From DATBDN01 sp036269895 (GTDB lineage Bacteria; Actinomycetota; Thermoleophilia; Solirubrobacterales; Thermoleophilaceae), in contig DATBDN010000024.1 in assembly GCA_036269895.1 (NCBI GenBank), positions 1 to 64,000 on the forward strand: a DNA stretch of 64,000 nucleotides. The letters run 5' to 3'. Position 1 is the stretch's first letter. Each line of letters opens with the position of its first letter. The position numbers and the translations under genes are program-made. This document shows, piece by piece, positions 15,098-22,585 of the stretch. Under the pieces are notes generated by a model, which made no database searches, had not been told where the DNA came from, and was given only the letters and a program-made list of their open reading frames with translations.

Positions 15098-16195
15098 CTA
15101 GCGGTAGAACGCCTTCGTCTGCGCGCGGACCAGGTTGAGCAGATCACCCTGGGCGACGTTCGCGTCGATGAGATGAAGACCCCAGGTCGCGTCGGGCGAC
15201 GGCTTCGGGATGGGCGTGCCCGGCTCGGACGTGACCTTCAGGAACTGGCTGCCGCCTTCGTTCGCGCAGCGGCCGCTGAACGCGCCGTGGCTCTCGACGA
15301 AACTTGTCGACGCCTTCGGGACCGGGAACTGCAGCAGCTGGATCCCAAGGTTGATCAGCGTGCCCGGCGCGAACTCCCTGGACGGGAGAATCGAGTCGAG
15401 CTTCGCCGATCCGCCACCGAGTGCGGCCGGGTTCGTGCACAGGACCTGCTGGTCCGGCTTGGAGGTGTGGCCGAAGCGCGTGTTCGCCGGCGGTGTCTCG
15501 TTGAAAGTCGAGAACGCGACCACGCAGCCTGTCTGCCTCGAGCGGCGGCAGGCGGGAACGTTCTGGAAATCGCCACCGCGATCGCTGCCCTTGCGCACGG
15601 TCACATTCCCGCCGAGCAGGATCGCCGACACGAGCTTCTTGCGGATAGCCGGCTTCTTGTCGATCTGCTTCCTGATCAGGTTGACCAGCCGGAACGATCC
15701 CTGCGAGTGCCCGAGCAGGACGATCCCGCGGCCCTGGTTGTACTTCTTCAGGTACTGCTTCCAGGCCTCGAGGAGGTCGACATCGCCGACCGTCGCGTTC
15801 TTCGCCGTGTAGTCGCCACGCTGGAGCGCAGAAACCGTGATCTGGCGGTAGAGCGGCGCGAAGACGCGGCAGACCTGCGAGTAGCGCGCCGCCTGGAACA
15901 GCGCAATGTCGCGGATCTCAGGGTCGCGAGCCTTCGTCGAGACAGGGCCGTTCTGATCGCTCACCGTCGGATAGACGTAGAAGCAGTCGATCTTCGGGTG
16001 CTTCTCGGCCTTCGGGTGCACCACGCCCAGCTTTTTGCCGAACGGATGGAACAGCGTCGTCGACAGGCTCGGCGTGCAGGGGTTCTTGGCCTGCCGCGGC
16101 TTGCACAGCCAGGAGACATGTGCCGAGGCGCTGGCCGGCAGCGCGAGCGCGGCGGCGGTCGCAGCGATGAGCAAGAGCTTCTGTGCGGTCCTCAC
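15098..16195 (-). CDS. Secreted DUF3089 alpha/beta hydrolase (lipase-like)
   Basis: A 365-residue protein with a signal peptide (residues 1-25, LLLIAATAAALALPASASA with an AxA cleavage site). DUF3089 marks are KIDCFYVYPTVS, FAPLYRQIT and GIVLLGHSQGSFRLVNLI, where the Ser of GHSQG is the nucleophile. The late GLHLIDANVAQGDLL carries a likely catalytic His. Several Cys pairs fit an exported protein. Relatives act on lipids or esters; substrate unknown. The start is GTG 16195. Confidence 0.85.
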   Translation of the reverse strand: MRTAQKLLLIAATAAALALPASASAHVSWLCKPRQAKNPCTPSLSTTLFHPFGKKLGVVHPKAEKHPKIDCFYVYPTVSDQNGPVSTKARDPEIRDIALFQAARYSQVCRVFAPLYRQITVSALQRGDYTAKNATVGDVDLLEAWKQYLKKYNQGRGIVLLGHSQGSFRLVNLIRKQIDKKPAIRKKLVSAILLGGNVTVRKGSDRGGDFQNVPACRRSRQTGCVVAFSTFNETPPANTRFGHTSKPDQQVLCTNPAALGGGSAKLDSILPSREFAPGTLINLGIQLLQFPVPKASTSFVESHGAFSGRCANEGGSQFLKVTSEPGTPIPKPSPDATWGLHLIDANVAQGDLLNLVRAQTKAFYR

Positions 16196-16299
16196 CGCGG
16201 GGAAACTATCCAGTCGTGACTCCGTCCGCGGCAGCGTGAAGCGAGATGATCCTGTGTTGCATGTACACGTAGACCGGACCCGCTACCGCTGACTCATCG

Positions 16300-16485
16300 G
16301 TGAAGAACGCCAACACGATCTCCTGGACCATCACCATCTTCTTCGGCTGTTCGATCGCGTTCGCCGCGATCCGCAAGCTGACCGAGGATCAGGGCCGCGG
16401 CGTCACGCTGCTCGCCCAGCTCGCGGTGGGCGCGGTGATCGTCGCGGTGATCGTGGTCGTCGTGCGCAGGAGGGGGGGCGAGTGA
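16300..16485 (+). CDS. Small two-helix membrane protein
   Basis: A 61-residue protein with two hydrophobic segments (TISWTITIFFGCSIAFAAI and LAVGAVIVAVIVVVV) ending in RRRGGE. No family recognised. GTG 16300 has no clear Shine-Dalgarno. Its stop overlaps the GTG of the GNAT gene (GTGA), which supports it being real and co-translated. Confidence 0.55.
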   Translation: MKNANTISWTITIFFGCSIAFAAIRKLTEDQGRGVTLLAQLAVGAVIVAVIVVVVRRRGGE

Positions 16486-16907
16486 GGCTGCGCGAGGTGG
16501 ACGACGCCGACCTCGACTCGTTGTTCGAGCAGCAGGCCGACCCCGCGTGCTACGAGCCTGCGGGCCTGCCACCGCGCGACCGTGCGGCGTTCGACGCGCA
16601 CTGGGCGCGCATCCGGAGTGACCCGGCCGTCACGATCCGAACGATCGACGTGGACGGGCGTGTGGCCGGCCACGTCCTCAGCTTCGCGCGCGAGGACTCG
16701 CGGCTGGCCGGCTACTGGCTGGCGCGCGAGTTTTGGGGCCGGGGCCTGGCCACGGAAGCGCTCGCGCGCCTGCTCGCGATCGACACGCACCGGCCGCTCG
16801 TGGCCGAGGTCGCGACGAACAACATCGGCTCGATTCGCGTGCTCGAGAAGAACGGCTTCCGCTTGCTCCGCGAGCTCCCCGACGGCTACGCATACGAGCT
16901 GCTGTAA
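16482..16907 (+). CDS. GNAT-family N-acetyltransferase (RimJ/RimL type)
   Basis: A 141-residue acetyltransferase of the RimJ/RimL-like group: MRLREVDDADLDSLFEQQ at the start, WLAREFWGRGLATEALARLL with the acetyl-CoA loop, and NIGSIRVLEKNGFRLLREL. The substrate may be a protein N-terminus or an antibiotic. The TAA stop lies inside the 31-bp repeat hairpin described below. Confidence 0.88.
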   Translation: MRLREVDDADLDSLFEQQADPACYEPAGLPPRDRAAFDAHWARIRSDPAVTIRTIDVDGRVAGHVLSFAREDSRLAGYWLAREFWGRGLATEALARLLAIDTHRPLVAEVATNNIGSIRVLEKNGFRLLRELPDGYAYELL

Positions 16908-16934
16908 CAAAAGTGCTCTGATCCCTTTTGTTAC
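16904..16934. repeat. 31-bp palindromic element, copy 1, at convergent gene ends
   Basis: GTAACAAAAG (16904-16913) and CTTTTGTTAC (16925-16934) are perfect inverted arms around an 11-base loop TGCTCTGATCC. The arms supply the TAA stop of the GNAT gene on the plus strand and the TAA stop of the S9 peptidase on the minus strand. A near-identical copy lies at 45876-45906 with two differences. It may be a bidirectional terminator or a mobile REP-like element. Confidence 0.8.
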
Positions 16935-18793
16935 GGCGGCTCGAAGCTGAGCACGCGGCCGTAGAAAGCCAGCTCTGCCGTCAGCGAGTCGATGATCGTC
17001 TCGGCCTTTCGGAAGCCGTGCGACTCGCCTTCGTACGCGTGGTACTCGTGCACGATGCCGCGCTCGCGCAGCGCGGCCACGATTCCTTCGGCCTGGGCGG
17101 GCGGCACAACCGGGTCGTCGAGTCCCTGGAAGACGATCACCGGCGCGGAGATCCGGTCCACGTAGTGGATCGGCGACCGTTCGTGCGCCTTCTGGGGCGG
17201 CACCAGCGCGAACTCGTACCGGGACTCGAACTTGTGCGTGTCGTGGAGCAGGGCCTCGATGTCCGCGACGCCGAAGTAGCTCGCTCCGACGTCGAACGCG
17301 TCGGTGAAGACGAGCGCGCACAGCGTCGTGTAGCCGCCGGCGCTCCCGCCGCGGATCGCCAAGCGGTCAGCGTCGACCGCACCCTCGCGACCCAGGTGCA
17401 GCGCGGCCTCGGTGCAGTCCTGCAGGTCGACGACGCCCCACTCGCCGCGCAGCAACTCGCGGTACGCACGCCCGTAGCCCGTGCTGCCTCCGTAGTTCAC
17501 GTCGACGACCGCGATTCCGCGGCTGGTCCAGAACTGCGTACGCAGGTCCAGCGCCGGCTCCGCCTGCGAGGTGGGCCCACCGTGACTGAGTACGAGCAGC
17601 GGCGCGAGTTCGCCGTCGACCGGCTCGAAATCGCGGTTGCTCGGCGGGTAGAAGAGCGCGTGGGCGCGGCGCCCGTGGCTCTCGAACTCGATCGGCTGCG
17701 GCGCCGACAGGTATCCCGCATCCGGCTCGTCCGCCGTGGCGCGGGCGACCACCTCGAGCTCATTCGTCGCAGCGTCGAGCACGGCCACAGCCGCGCCGCG
17801 CGTCGGCGACGCGCCGACGTACACGAGCCGGCGCCCATCCGTCCGCATCCGCGGCGACCGCAGCGTCGGCAGCAGCGCAGGGTCGAGCTCTTCCATCGTT
17901 GCCGAGCCGGGGTCGAGCAGCCCGAGGTGGGGGAAGCCCGCGCTCGACCATGCGCATGCGATACGACCGTCGTCCATGAATGCGTACATCGACTGGCCGA
18001 AGACCCACAACGGCATCGCGAACTCCGCCTCCGCGGGGTACAGCGCCTCGCCCTCGCGGTACAGGTTCCACCAGCCGCTGCGGTCGGAGACCCAGTGCAG
18101 GCGACCGTCGGGGCTCCACGCCGGTTGGACGATCGACTCCTCCGGGCCACCCGCCACCAGCTCGGCATTGCTTCCGTCCGCGCTCGCAACCCACAGCTCT
18201 GTGCCGTCCCACGGCATGCGCGGGTGATTCCAGCTGAGCCACGCGAGCCGCCGGCCGTCGGGGCTCACTCGCGGTGCCGCGTAGAAGTCGTGGCCGCTCG
18301 AAACGAGGTCCACGTCCGCCCCAGCGAGCGCGACCAGTTCGTTGACCGGTTCGCCCTCGGCTTCGTGCGACTCGCGCACGCAGAGGATGCGCGTGCCATC
18401 GGCAGCCGCTGCGAAGTCCGCGTAGCGCAGCCCGCGCGGCCGCGACGGCTCGGGCGTCAGCGGCATCGGCTGCTCGCCTGGGCGATGCCGGTACACGCGC
18501 GCATCGGCGTCGTTCGAAAAGATCACCTCGCCGTCGACGACGGTGTAGACGCCGCCGCCGTACTCGTGCACACGCGTGCGCGCGCTGAAGCCCGCCGGCG
18601 TCACGTCACGTCGCCCGCTGCCATCGAGCGCGGCCTGCACGATCACCTGGCGCCCGCCCTCCAGCGGACGCCCTTCGACCCACCAGACGGCGCCGTCGGC
18701 GACCTCAGGTTCGGAGAGCGTCACCGATCCGCGGGCGATGGTCTCCGCGGTAATCGGTGACGCCCAGCTTCCGCATGGGGCAGTTCGCGGCAT
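16931..18793 (-). CDS. S9 family prolyl oligopeptidase-type serine peptidase
   Basis: A 620-residue protein from ATG 18793. The N-terminal part is a beta-propeller with repeated W/S-rich blades (RLAWLSWNHPRMPWDGTEL, LHWVSDRSGWWNLYREGE). The C-terminal alpha/beta hydrolase begins near LLVLSHGGPTSQ. The catalytic Ser is in IRGGSAGGYTT, the Asp in QGLDDPVVPP and the His in GESHGFR. There is no signal peptide, so it is cytosolic. It belongs with acylaminoacyl-peptidase-like enzymes that trim short peptides. An upstream TTG start would put the N-terminus at the neighbouring gene's start and is unlikely. Confidence 0.92.
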   Translation of the reverse strand: MPRTAPCGSWASPITAETIARGSVTLSEPEVADGAVWWVEGRPLEGGRQVIVQAALDGSGRRDVTPAGFSARTRVHEYGGGVYTVVDGEVIFSNDADARVYRHRPGEQPMPLTPEPSRPRGLRYADFAAAADGTRILCVRESHEAEGEPVNELVALAGADVDLVSSGHDFYAAPRVSPDGRRLAWLSWNHPRMPWDGTELWVASADGSNAELVAGGPEESIVQPAWSPDGRLHWVSDRSGWWNLYREGEALYPAEAEFAMPLWVFGQSMYAFMDDGRIACAWSSAGFPHLGLLDPGSATMEELDPALLPTLRSPRMRTDGRRLVYVGASPTRGAAVAVLDAATNELEVVARATADEPDAGYLSAPQPIEFESHGRRAHALFYPPSNRDFEPVDGELAPLLVLSHGGPTSQAEPALDLRTQFWTSRGIAVVDVNYGGSTGYGRAYRELLRGEWGVVDLQDCTEAALHLGREGAVDADRLAIRGGSAGGYTTLCALVFTDAFDVGASYFGVADIEALLHDTHKFESRYEFALVPPQKAHERSPIHYVDRISAPVIVFQGLDDPVVPPAQAEGIVAALRERGIVHEYHAYEGESHGFRKAETIIDSLTAELAFYGRVLSFEPP

Positions 18794-18841
18794 CACCGAT
18801 TGGAGTGTGTCTGATCGCAGATCCTCGGGTACGCGTTTCAA

Positions 18842-19723
18842 ATGAAGCGCACCGCACTGCTGGCGGGGGCTGCAGTGCTGGTACTGGCTGTCCTAGCTAG
18901 CTCAGCAACCGCCGCAACAACACTCAGAACTGCTCATCCGAGCTGGTTCACACCGAAATTCAAGAAGCAGGTCAAGAAGGCCGGCAAGAGAGGGAAGGCG
19001 AAGCCGCGCGCCGCCGCGGGACCGGGGACAACCGACGTCTGTCCGGGCGTCGACCCGAACTCGCCGACGCCGTCCACGACTGTCGTGAGCGCCGGAACAT
19101 GCGAGGTGTTCCCATACGGCTGCACTGCCAACTTCGTTTACACGAACGGCAGCTCGGACTTCATCGGCACCGCGGGACATTGCGTCGACAAGGTCGGTCA
19201 GGACGTCTACATGCAGGTGAACACACCCGGGGTAGGCGCGTCGATTGCGGACATCGGAACGGTCTCCAAGTTCGTGAACGGGGGTGTCGGCAACGACTAC
19301 TCGGTCATAGCCATACGTTCCGGCTTTGCGGTCGACCCGAAGCTGCCCGAGGGCGGACCGCAGGGCATCTACACCGGCTGCGGCCCGACCGCGGTCCTGC
19401 ACTACGGCCACGGCTACGGTGTGGCGGTCGGCCAGGGCAAGCTCGAGGGCGGCCTTGCGACCAACTGGTACGACGACGGCTACGGCTGGACTGGCGTCGG
19501 CGCTCCCGGTGACTCGGGCAGCGCGGTCGTGACCGCGAACGGGTTCCAGGCCGCCGGCGACTTCACGCACCTGATCGTCGACCTCACTGGCTACCCGGGC
19601 AGCGATCTGGCGGGTACGCGGATCACGAAGATCCTCGCGGGCACCGGCCTGCGTCTGGTGAACGCTGACGGAACCACCAGCGGAACCGCGACTACGAACT
19701 GCGGCGCGCAGCCGAGAGCGTAG
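18842..19723 (+). CDS. Secreted chymotrypsin-like (S1) serine protease
   Basis: A 293-residue protein with a signal peptide (LLAGAAVLVLAVLASSATA) and a basic propeptide-like stretch (KKQVKKAGKRGKAKPR). The catalytic triad is visible: His in FIGTAGHC, Asp in GNDYSVIAI and Ser in GAPGDSGSAVV. CEVFPYGCTANFVY probably carries a disulfide. It is probably an extracellular protease with processing after the basic region. The last 32 bases overlap the convergent PAP2 gene. Confidence 0.9.
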   Translation: MKRTALLAGAAVLVLAVLASSATAATTLRTAHPSWFTPKFKKQVKKAGKRGKAKPRAAAGPGTTDVCPGVDPNSPTPSTTVVSAGTCEVFPYGCTANFVYTNGSSDFIGTAGHCVDKVGQDVYMQVNTPGVGASIADIGTVSKFVNGGVGNDYSVIAIRSGFAVDPKLPEGGPQGIYTGCGPTAVLHYGHGYGVAVGQGKLEGGLATNWYDDGYGWTGVGAPGDSGSAVVTANGFQAAGDFTHLIVDLTGYPGSDLAGTRITKILAGTGLRLVNADGTTSGTATTNCGAQPRA

Positions 19724-20267
19724 TCGGAACCAGCCTCCCGAGCGCGTCGGCCAAGCGGTCGACGCGCTCGCGTAGGGCCGGAATCCACAGCAGCAGCGCC
19801 GCGAGAAGACCCAGCGCGGCGCCGGCGAGGACGTCCGACGGGTAATGCACGCCCAACGCCACACGCCCGAACGACAGCAGCAGGGCGAGCACGAGCGCGA
19901 CGATGCCGGTCAGGCGGTCGCGCAGCACGAGCGCGAAGCCGATCGCGAATGCGCCCGTTGCGTGGTCGCTGGGGAAGCCGGGGTCAGGAGCGTGCGCCAG
20001 GAACAGGTGGATGTGTGGATGAGCCACGAATGGCCGGGCGCGGTTGATCGCGCTCGCGAGAAAGTGGGCCACGAGCAGGGCGAGGCCCGCGCTGAGCACC
20101 GCGGCTACGGCCGCCCGCCGCAGGCGAGGCACGAACAGAAACAGCGCCACGACGCCGGCTGCGAACAGCAGCTCCGAGGCCTGCACGTAGATCTTGAGCG
20201 GGTCCTCGAACCCGTCATGGCGGGCAGCAAGATCGTTCGCCCAGGTGAAGGCTTGGTAGTCCAGCAT
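19692..20267 (-). CDS. PAP2-family phosphatase (undecaprenyl-diphosphatase-like)
   Basis: A 191-residue, five- to six-helix membrane phosphatase. The acid phosphatase motifs are NRARPFVAH, FPSDHATGAFAIG and RVALGVHYPSDVLAG, which contain the catalytic His residues. Length and motifs fit BcrC-type undecaprenyl pyrophosphatases that recycle the cell-wall lipid carrier; phosphatidate phosphatase is the alternative. ATG 20267. Its 3' end overlaps the protease gene by 32 bp. Confidence 0.9.
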   Translation of the reverse strand: MLDYQAFTWANDLAARHDGFEDPLKIYVQASELLFAAGVVALFLFVPRLRRAAVAAVLSAGLALLVAHFLASAINRARPFVAHPHIHLFLAHAPDPGFPSDHATGAFAIGFALVLRDRLTGIVALVLALLLSFGRVALGVHYPSDVLAGAALGLLAALLLWIPALRERVDRLADALGRLVPTTLSAARRSS

Positions 20268-20621
20268 TCGTCGAGCAGGGTGCCTTCATGCCCTAAAGGG
20301 GGAATGAAGTGGGTGAGAACTGGCCTGATTTCGTCCTGCCCTAAACCTCTCACGTGGTAGCCGAGCACACAGGCTGTGTTCGACGCCATGCGCGCGCCGA
20401 TGCGTTGACGGTCATGACCGCGGTAGCCGTGAACGTCTGGCCTGGCTCGGCGAGACCCCATTCGCAGGTCTCCGTGACGGACGAAATTCGGGTGGTCTGA
20501 GGCGAACTGCGCCCGTCGGACTAGCCGAGCGAAGGTATGGTCGCGAAGCGGGTTCGCGCCGGCAGAGGAGAGTTCGATGAACGTCCACCTCGGCCGCCCG
20601 CTGCGAGCGTTTCGGGCAGTT
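20268..20621. other. 354-bp non-coding stretch with a repeated TGCCCTAAA
   Basis: No credible gene is seen. TGCCCTAAA occurs at 20289-20297 and again at 20337-20345, 48 bp apart. The first extends to the palindrome CCCTAAAGGG. The second is followed by GCCGAG 14 bases later, a weak WhiG-like promoter match facing no gene. The stretch separates PAP2 from the dirigent-like gene, both on the minus strand, and should contain the PAP2 promoter. Confidence 0.4.
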
Positions 20622-21083
20622 CTACAGGTCGATCTCGAGTGTCTTGGTCAGTCCATCGGCAGTCTCGAACCCGTTCCCACGCACTACGCGGTAAGGCCCC
20701 GTCCCGCCGGTGACCGCATAGCGCCTTTCGTTGACGGGCTGTCCCTGTGCGTCAACCGGGTGATGGTCCTTGTTCCCGTACCACACGCCTCGCGCAGTCA
20801 CTTGCCCCGCATCGAGGTGCTGGCCGTCATACGCAACCGCGTTGAGCACGAACGTGGCCTCGTACTCGATCACACGGACCTCGTTCGCCAAGACGCCGTC
20901 ATCGGCCTCGGCGATGCGCCGGAGGCTGAGTGTTCCCGAATGCGTGCCAGCGAGCCCGGCCACAGCGGTGCCGTCAATGCTCTGCCAGCTCAAATTGTCG
21001 CTGAAGACGAAGACCCTTCCCGGCTTCGCCGGGCCTGGGTAGTCGCCGTTGAACTTCACCGTGGCCGACAGCACGATCTGCAC
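20622..21083 (-). CDS. Dirigent/allene-oxide-cyclase-like small beta-barrel protein
   Basis: A 153-residue protein without signal peptide or membrane helix. The block AVTGGTGPYRVVRGNG matches the conserved turn of dirigent and allene oxide cyclase-like barrels, and surrounding segments alternate as beta strands (SGTLSLRRIAE, EATFVLNAVAYDG, QVTARGVWYG). Plant relatives guide or catalyse cyclisation; bacterial members are uncharacterised. GTG 21083 has a good GGGGGA seven bases upstream. The same DNA read on the plus strand is open but looks like a shadow. Confidence 0.65.
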   Translation of the reverse strand: MQIVLSATVKFNGDYPGPAKPGRVFVFSDNLSWQSIDGTAVAGLAGTHSGTLSLRRIAEADDGVLANEVRVIEYEATFVLNAVAYDGQHLDAGQVTARGVWYGNKDHHPVDAQGQPVNERRYAVTGGTGPYRVVRGNGFETADGLTKTLEIDL

Positions 21084-21223
21084 GGCGGAATCCCCCTTGT
21101 CTCGCCGGCGCCGAGCCTACCGCCCGTAGCACGGCCCGGTCCAATTCGCCCACGCCGGGTCCAGTAACCGCGGGGTGACCACAAGCCGACGGCCGGGCCG
21201 CCCCGAGCAGGGGTTTCTCACAA

Positions 21224-21297
<74 letters not shown>

Positions 21298-21326
21298 TGG
21301 CGCCCAGCAAGGGTAGCGTCCGCCCG

Positions 21327-21779
21327 GTGGTGCGACGTGCCGAAGCGGGCGACCTGGATGGGGTGACGCGGTTGATCGCGGAGTTCCGCGACTGGTGGGG
21401 CAAGGCGGAGCCGTCGGCGCAGGTCATCGGCGAGGCTGCCGCCCAGCTATTGGACCATGATCACACCGAGTTTCTGCTGGCGTTCGACGACGGCGAGCCT
21501 GTCGGCGTGTGTCAGCTGCGCTACCGGCTGAGCGTCTGGACGGGTGTCGAGGACTGCTGGCTCGAGGATCTCTTCGTCACTCAGTCCGCTCGCGGGGCGC
21601 GACACGGGCGCGAGCTGGTCGAGGCGGCCTTCGAGTCGGCGCGGGCCCGCGGCTGCCGCCGCATGGAGCTCGACGTGAACGAGCAGAACACGGCGGCGCT
21701 GCGGTTCTACGAGGGCCTCGGCTTCACCACCGAGCCGAAGCCACCGGGGCGGACGCTCTTCATCAGCCGGCCGCTCTAG
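21327..21779 (+). CDS. GNAT-family N-acetyltransferase
   Basis: A 150-residue acetyltransferase. Marks are MVRRAEAGDLDGVTRLIAEF, CWLEDLFVTQSARGARHGRE (acetyl-CoA loop) and ELDVNEQNTAALRFYEGLGF. The pattern resembles aminoglycoside 6'-acetyltransferase or polyamine-type GNATs, but the substrate is unknown. GTG 21327 follows tRNA-Asp (opposite strand) closely. An SDR gene starts 11 bases after its stop. Confidence 0.88.
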   Translation: MVRRAEAGDLDGVTRLIAEFRDWWGKAEPSAQVIGEAAAQLLDHDHTEFLLAFDDGEPVGVCQLRYRLSVWTGVEDCWLEDLFVTQSARGARHGRELVEAAFESARARGCRRMELDVNEQNTAALRFYEGLGFTTEPKPPGRTLFISRPL

Positions 21780-21790
21780 CCTGCCGCGGC

Positions 21791-22585
21791 GTGGAGATCT
21801 CTGGCTCACGGGTCCTGCTTACGGGCGCGACAGGCGGCCTCGGCCGTGCGATTGCGGAGGCGCTCGACGCGCGGGGCGCGCACGTCGTCCTGAGCGGGCG
21901 CAAGCAGGAGGCGCTGGAGATGCTCGCGGGGGAGCTGCGCAGCGCCGAGCTGCTGGCCGCAGACCTTGCGGAGCGCGACGACGTTGACGCGCTTCCGAAG
22001 CGCGCCGGGCAGGTGGACATCCTGGTCCACAACGCCGCGCTGCCCGGGAGCGGACGGCTCGAGTCGTTCACGCTGCAGGAGATCGACCGCGCGCTCGACG
22101 TGAACCTGCGCGCCGGAATCATGCTCACGCACGCGCTGCTTCCGGCGATGCTCGAACGCCGCCGCGGGCATCTCGTGTTCGTCAGCTCGATTGGCGGCAA
22201 GGTGCCGACCGCGCGCGCGTCGATCTACGCCGCCACCAAGTACGGGCTGCGTGGCTTCGCGGGCGCGCTGCGCGATGACCTGCGTGGCTCCGGGGTGGGC
22301 GTGAGCGCGGTGTTCCCGGGCGTGATCAGCGGAGTCGGCATGCAGGAGGGTGTCGAGCTGCCGCGCTATGCCCCGAAGCGGACCGCGGAGGACGTCGGCG
22401 CCGCGGTCGTCCGCGTGATCGAGCGCGACCGGCCAGAGCTGGACGTGGCCGATCCGATCCAGAAGGCGGGCGTGCTGCTGGCGGCGCTCACACCGCGCGC
22501 GGCCGCGCGGGCGCGCCGGCTGTTCCCGGTCGAGCAGATTGCCGACCAGGCGGTCGAGGCCCACCGCCGCCGCGGCAAGCGCTGA
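21791..22585 (+). CDS. Short-chain dehydrogenase/reductase
   Basis: A 264-residue classical SDR. The NAD(P) motif is LLTGATGGLGRAIAEAL, followed by VDILVHNAALPG (NAG-like), FVSSIGGKVP with the catalytic Ser, and IYAATKYGLRGFA with the YxxxK pair. The C-terminal part (TPRAAARARRLFPVEQIADQ) is typical of actinobacterial SDRs near membranes. GTG 21791. It may form an operon with the GNAT gene. Its stop abuts the convergent 2-oxoglutarate dehydrogenase gene with no gap. Confidence 0.9.
   Translation: MEISGSRVLLTGATGGLGRAIAEALDARGAHVVLSGRKQEALEMLAGELRSAELLAADLAERDDVDALPKRAGQVDILVHNAALPGSGRLESFTLQEIDRALDVNLRAGIMLTHALLPAMLERRRGHLVFVSSIGGKVPTARASIYAATKYGLRGFAGALRDDLRGSGVGVSAVFPGVISGVGMQEGVELPRYAPKRTAEDVGAAVVRVIERDRPELDVADPIQKAGVLLAALTPRAAARARRLFPVEQIADQAVEAHRRRGKR

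Noticed and set aside
15173..16219. 348-residue plus-strand frame
   Set aside because: Antisense to the DUF3089 hydrolase, which has a signal peptide and catalytic GHSQG; the plus-strand translation is Arg/Leu-rich with no motif.
20342..20365. TAAA-N14-GCCGAG as a WhiG-type promoter
   Set aside because: The spacer is short, the -10 half is incomplete and no gene lies downstream on that strand.
20577..21167. 196-residue plus-strand frame
   Set aside because: Shadow of the dirigent-like minus-strand gene, which has the better ribosome site and a recognisable barrel motif.
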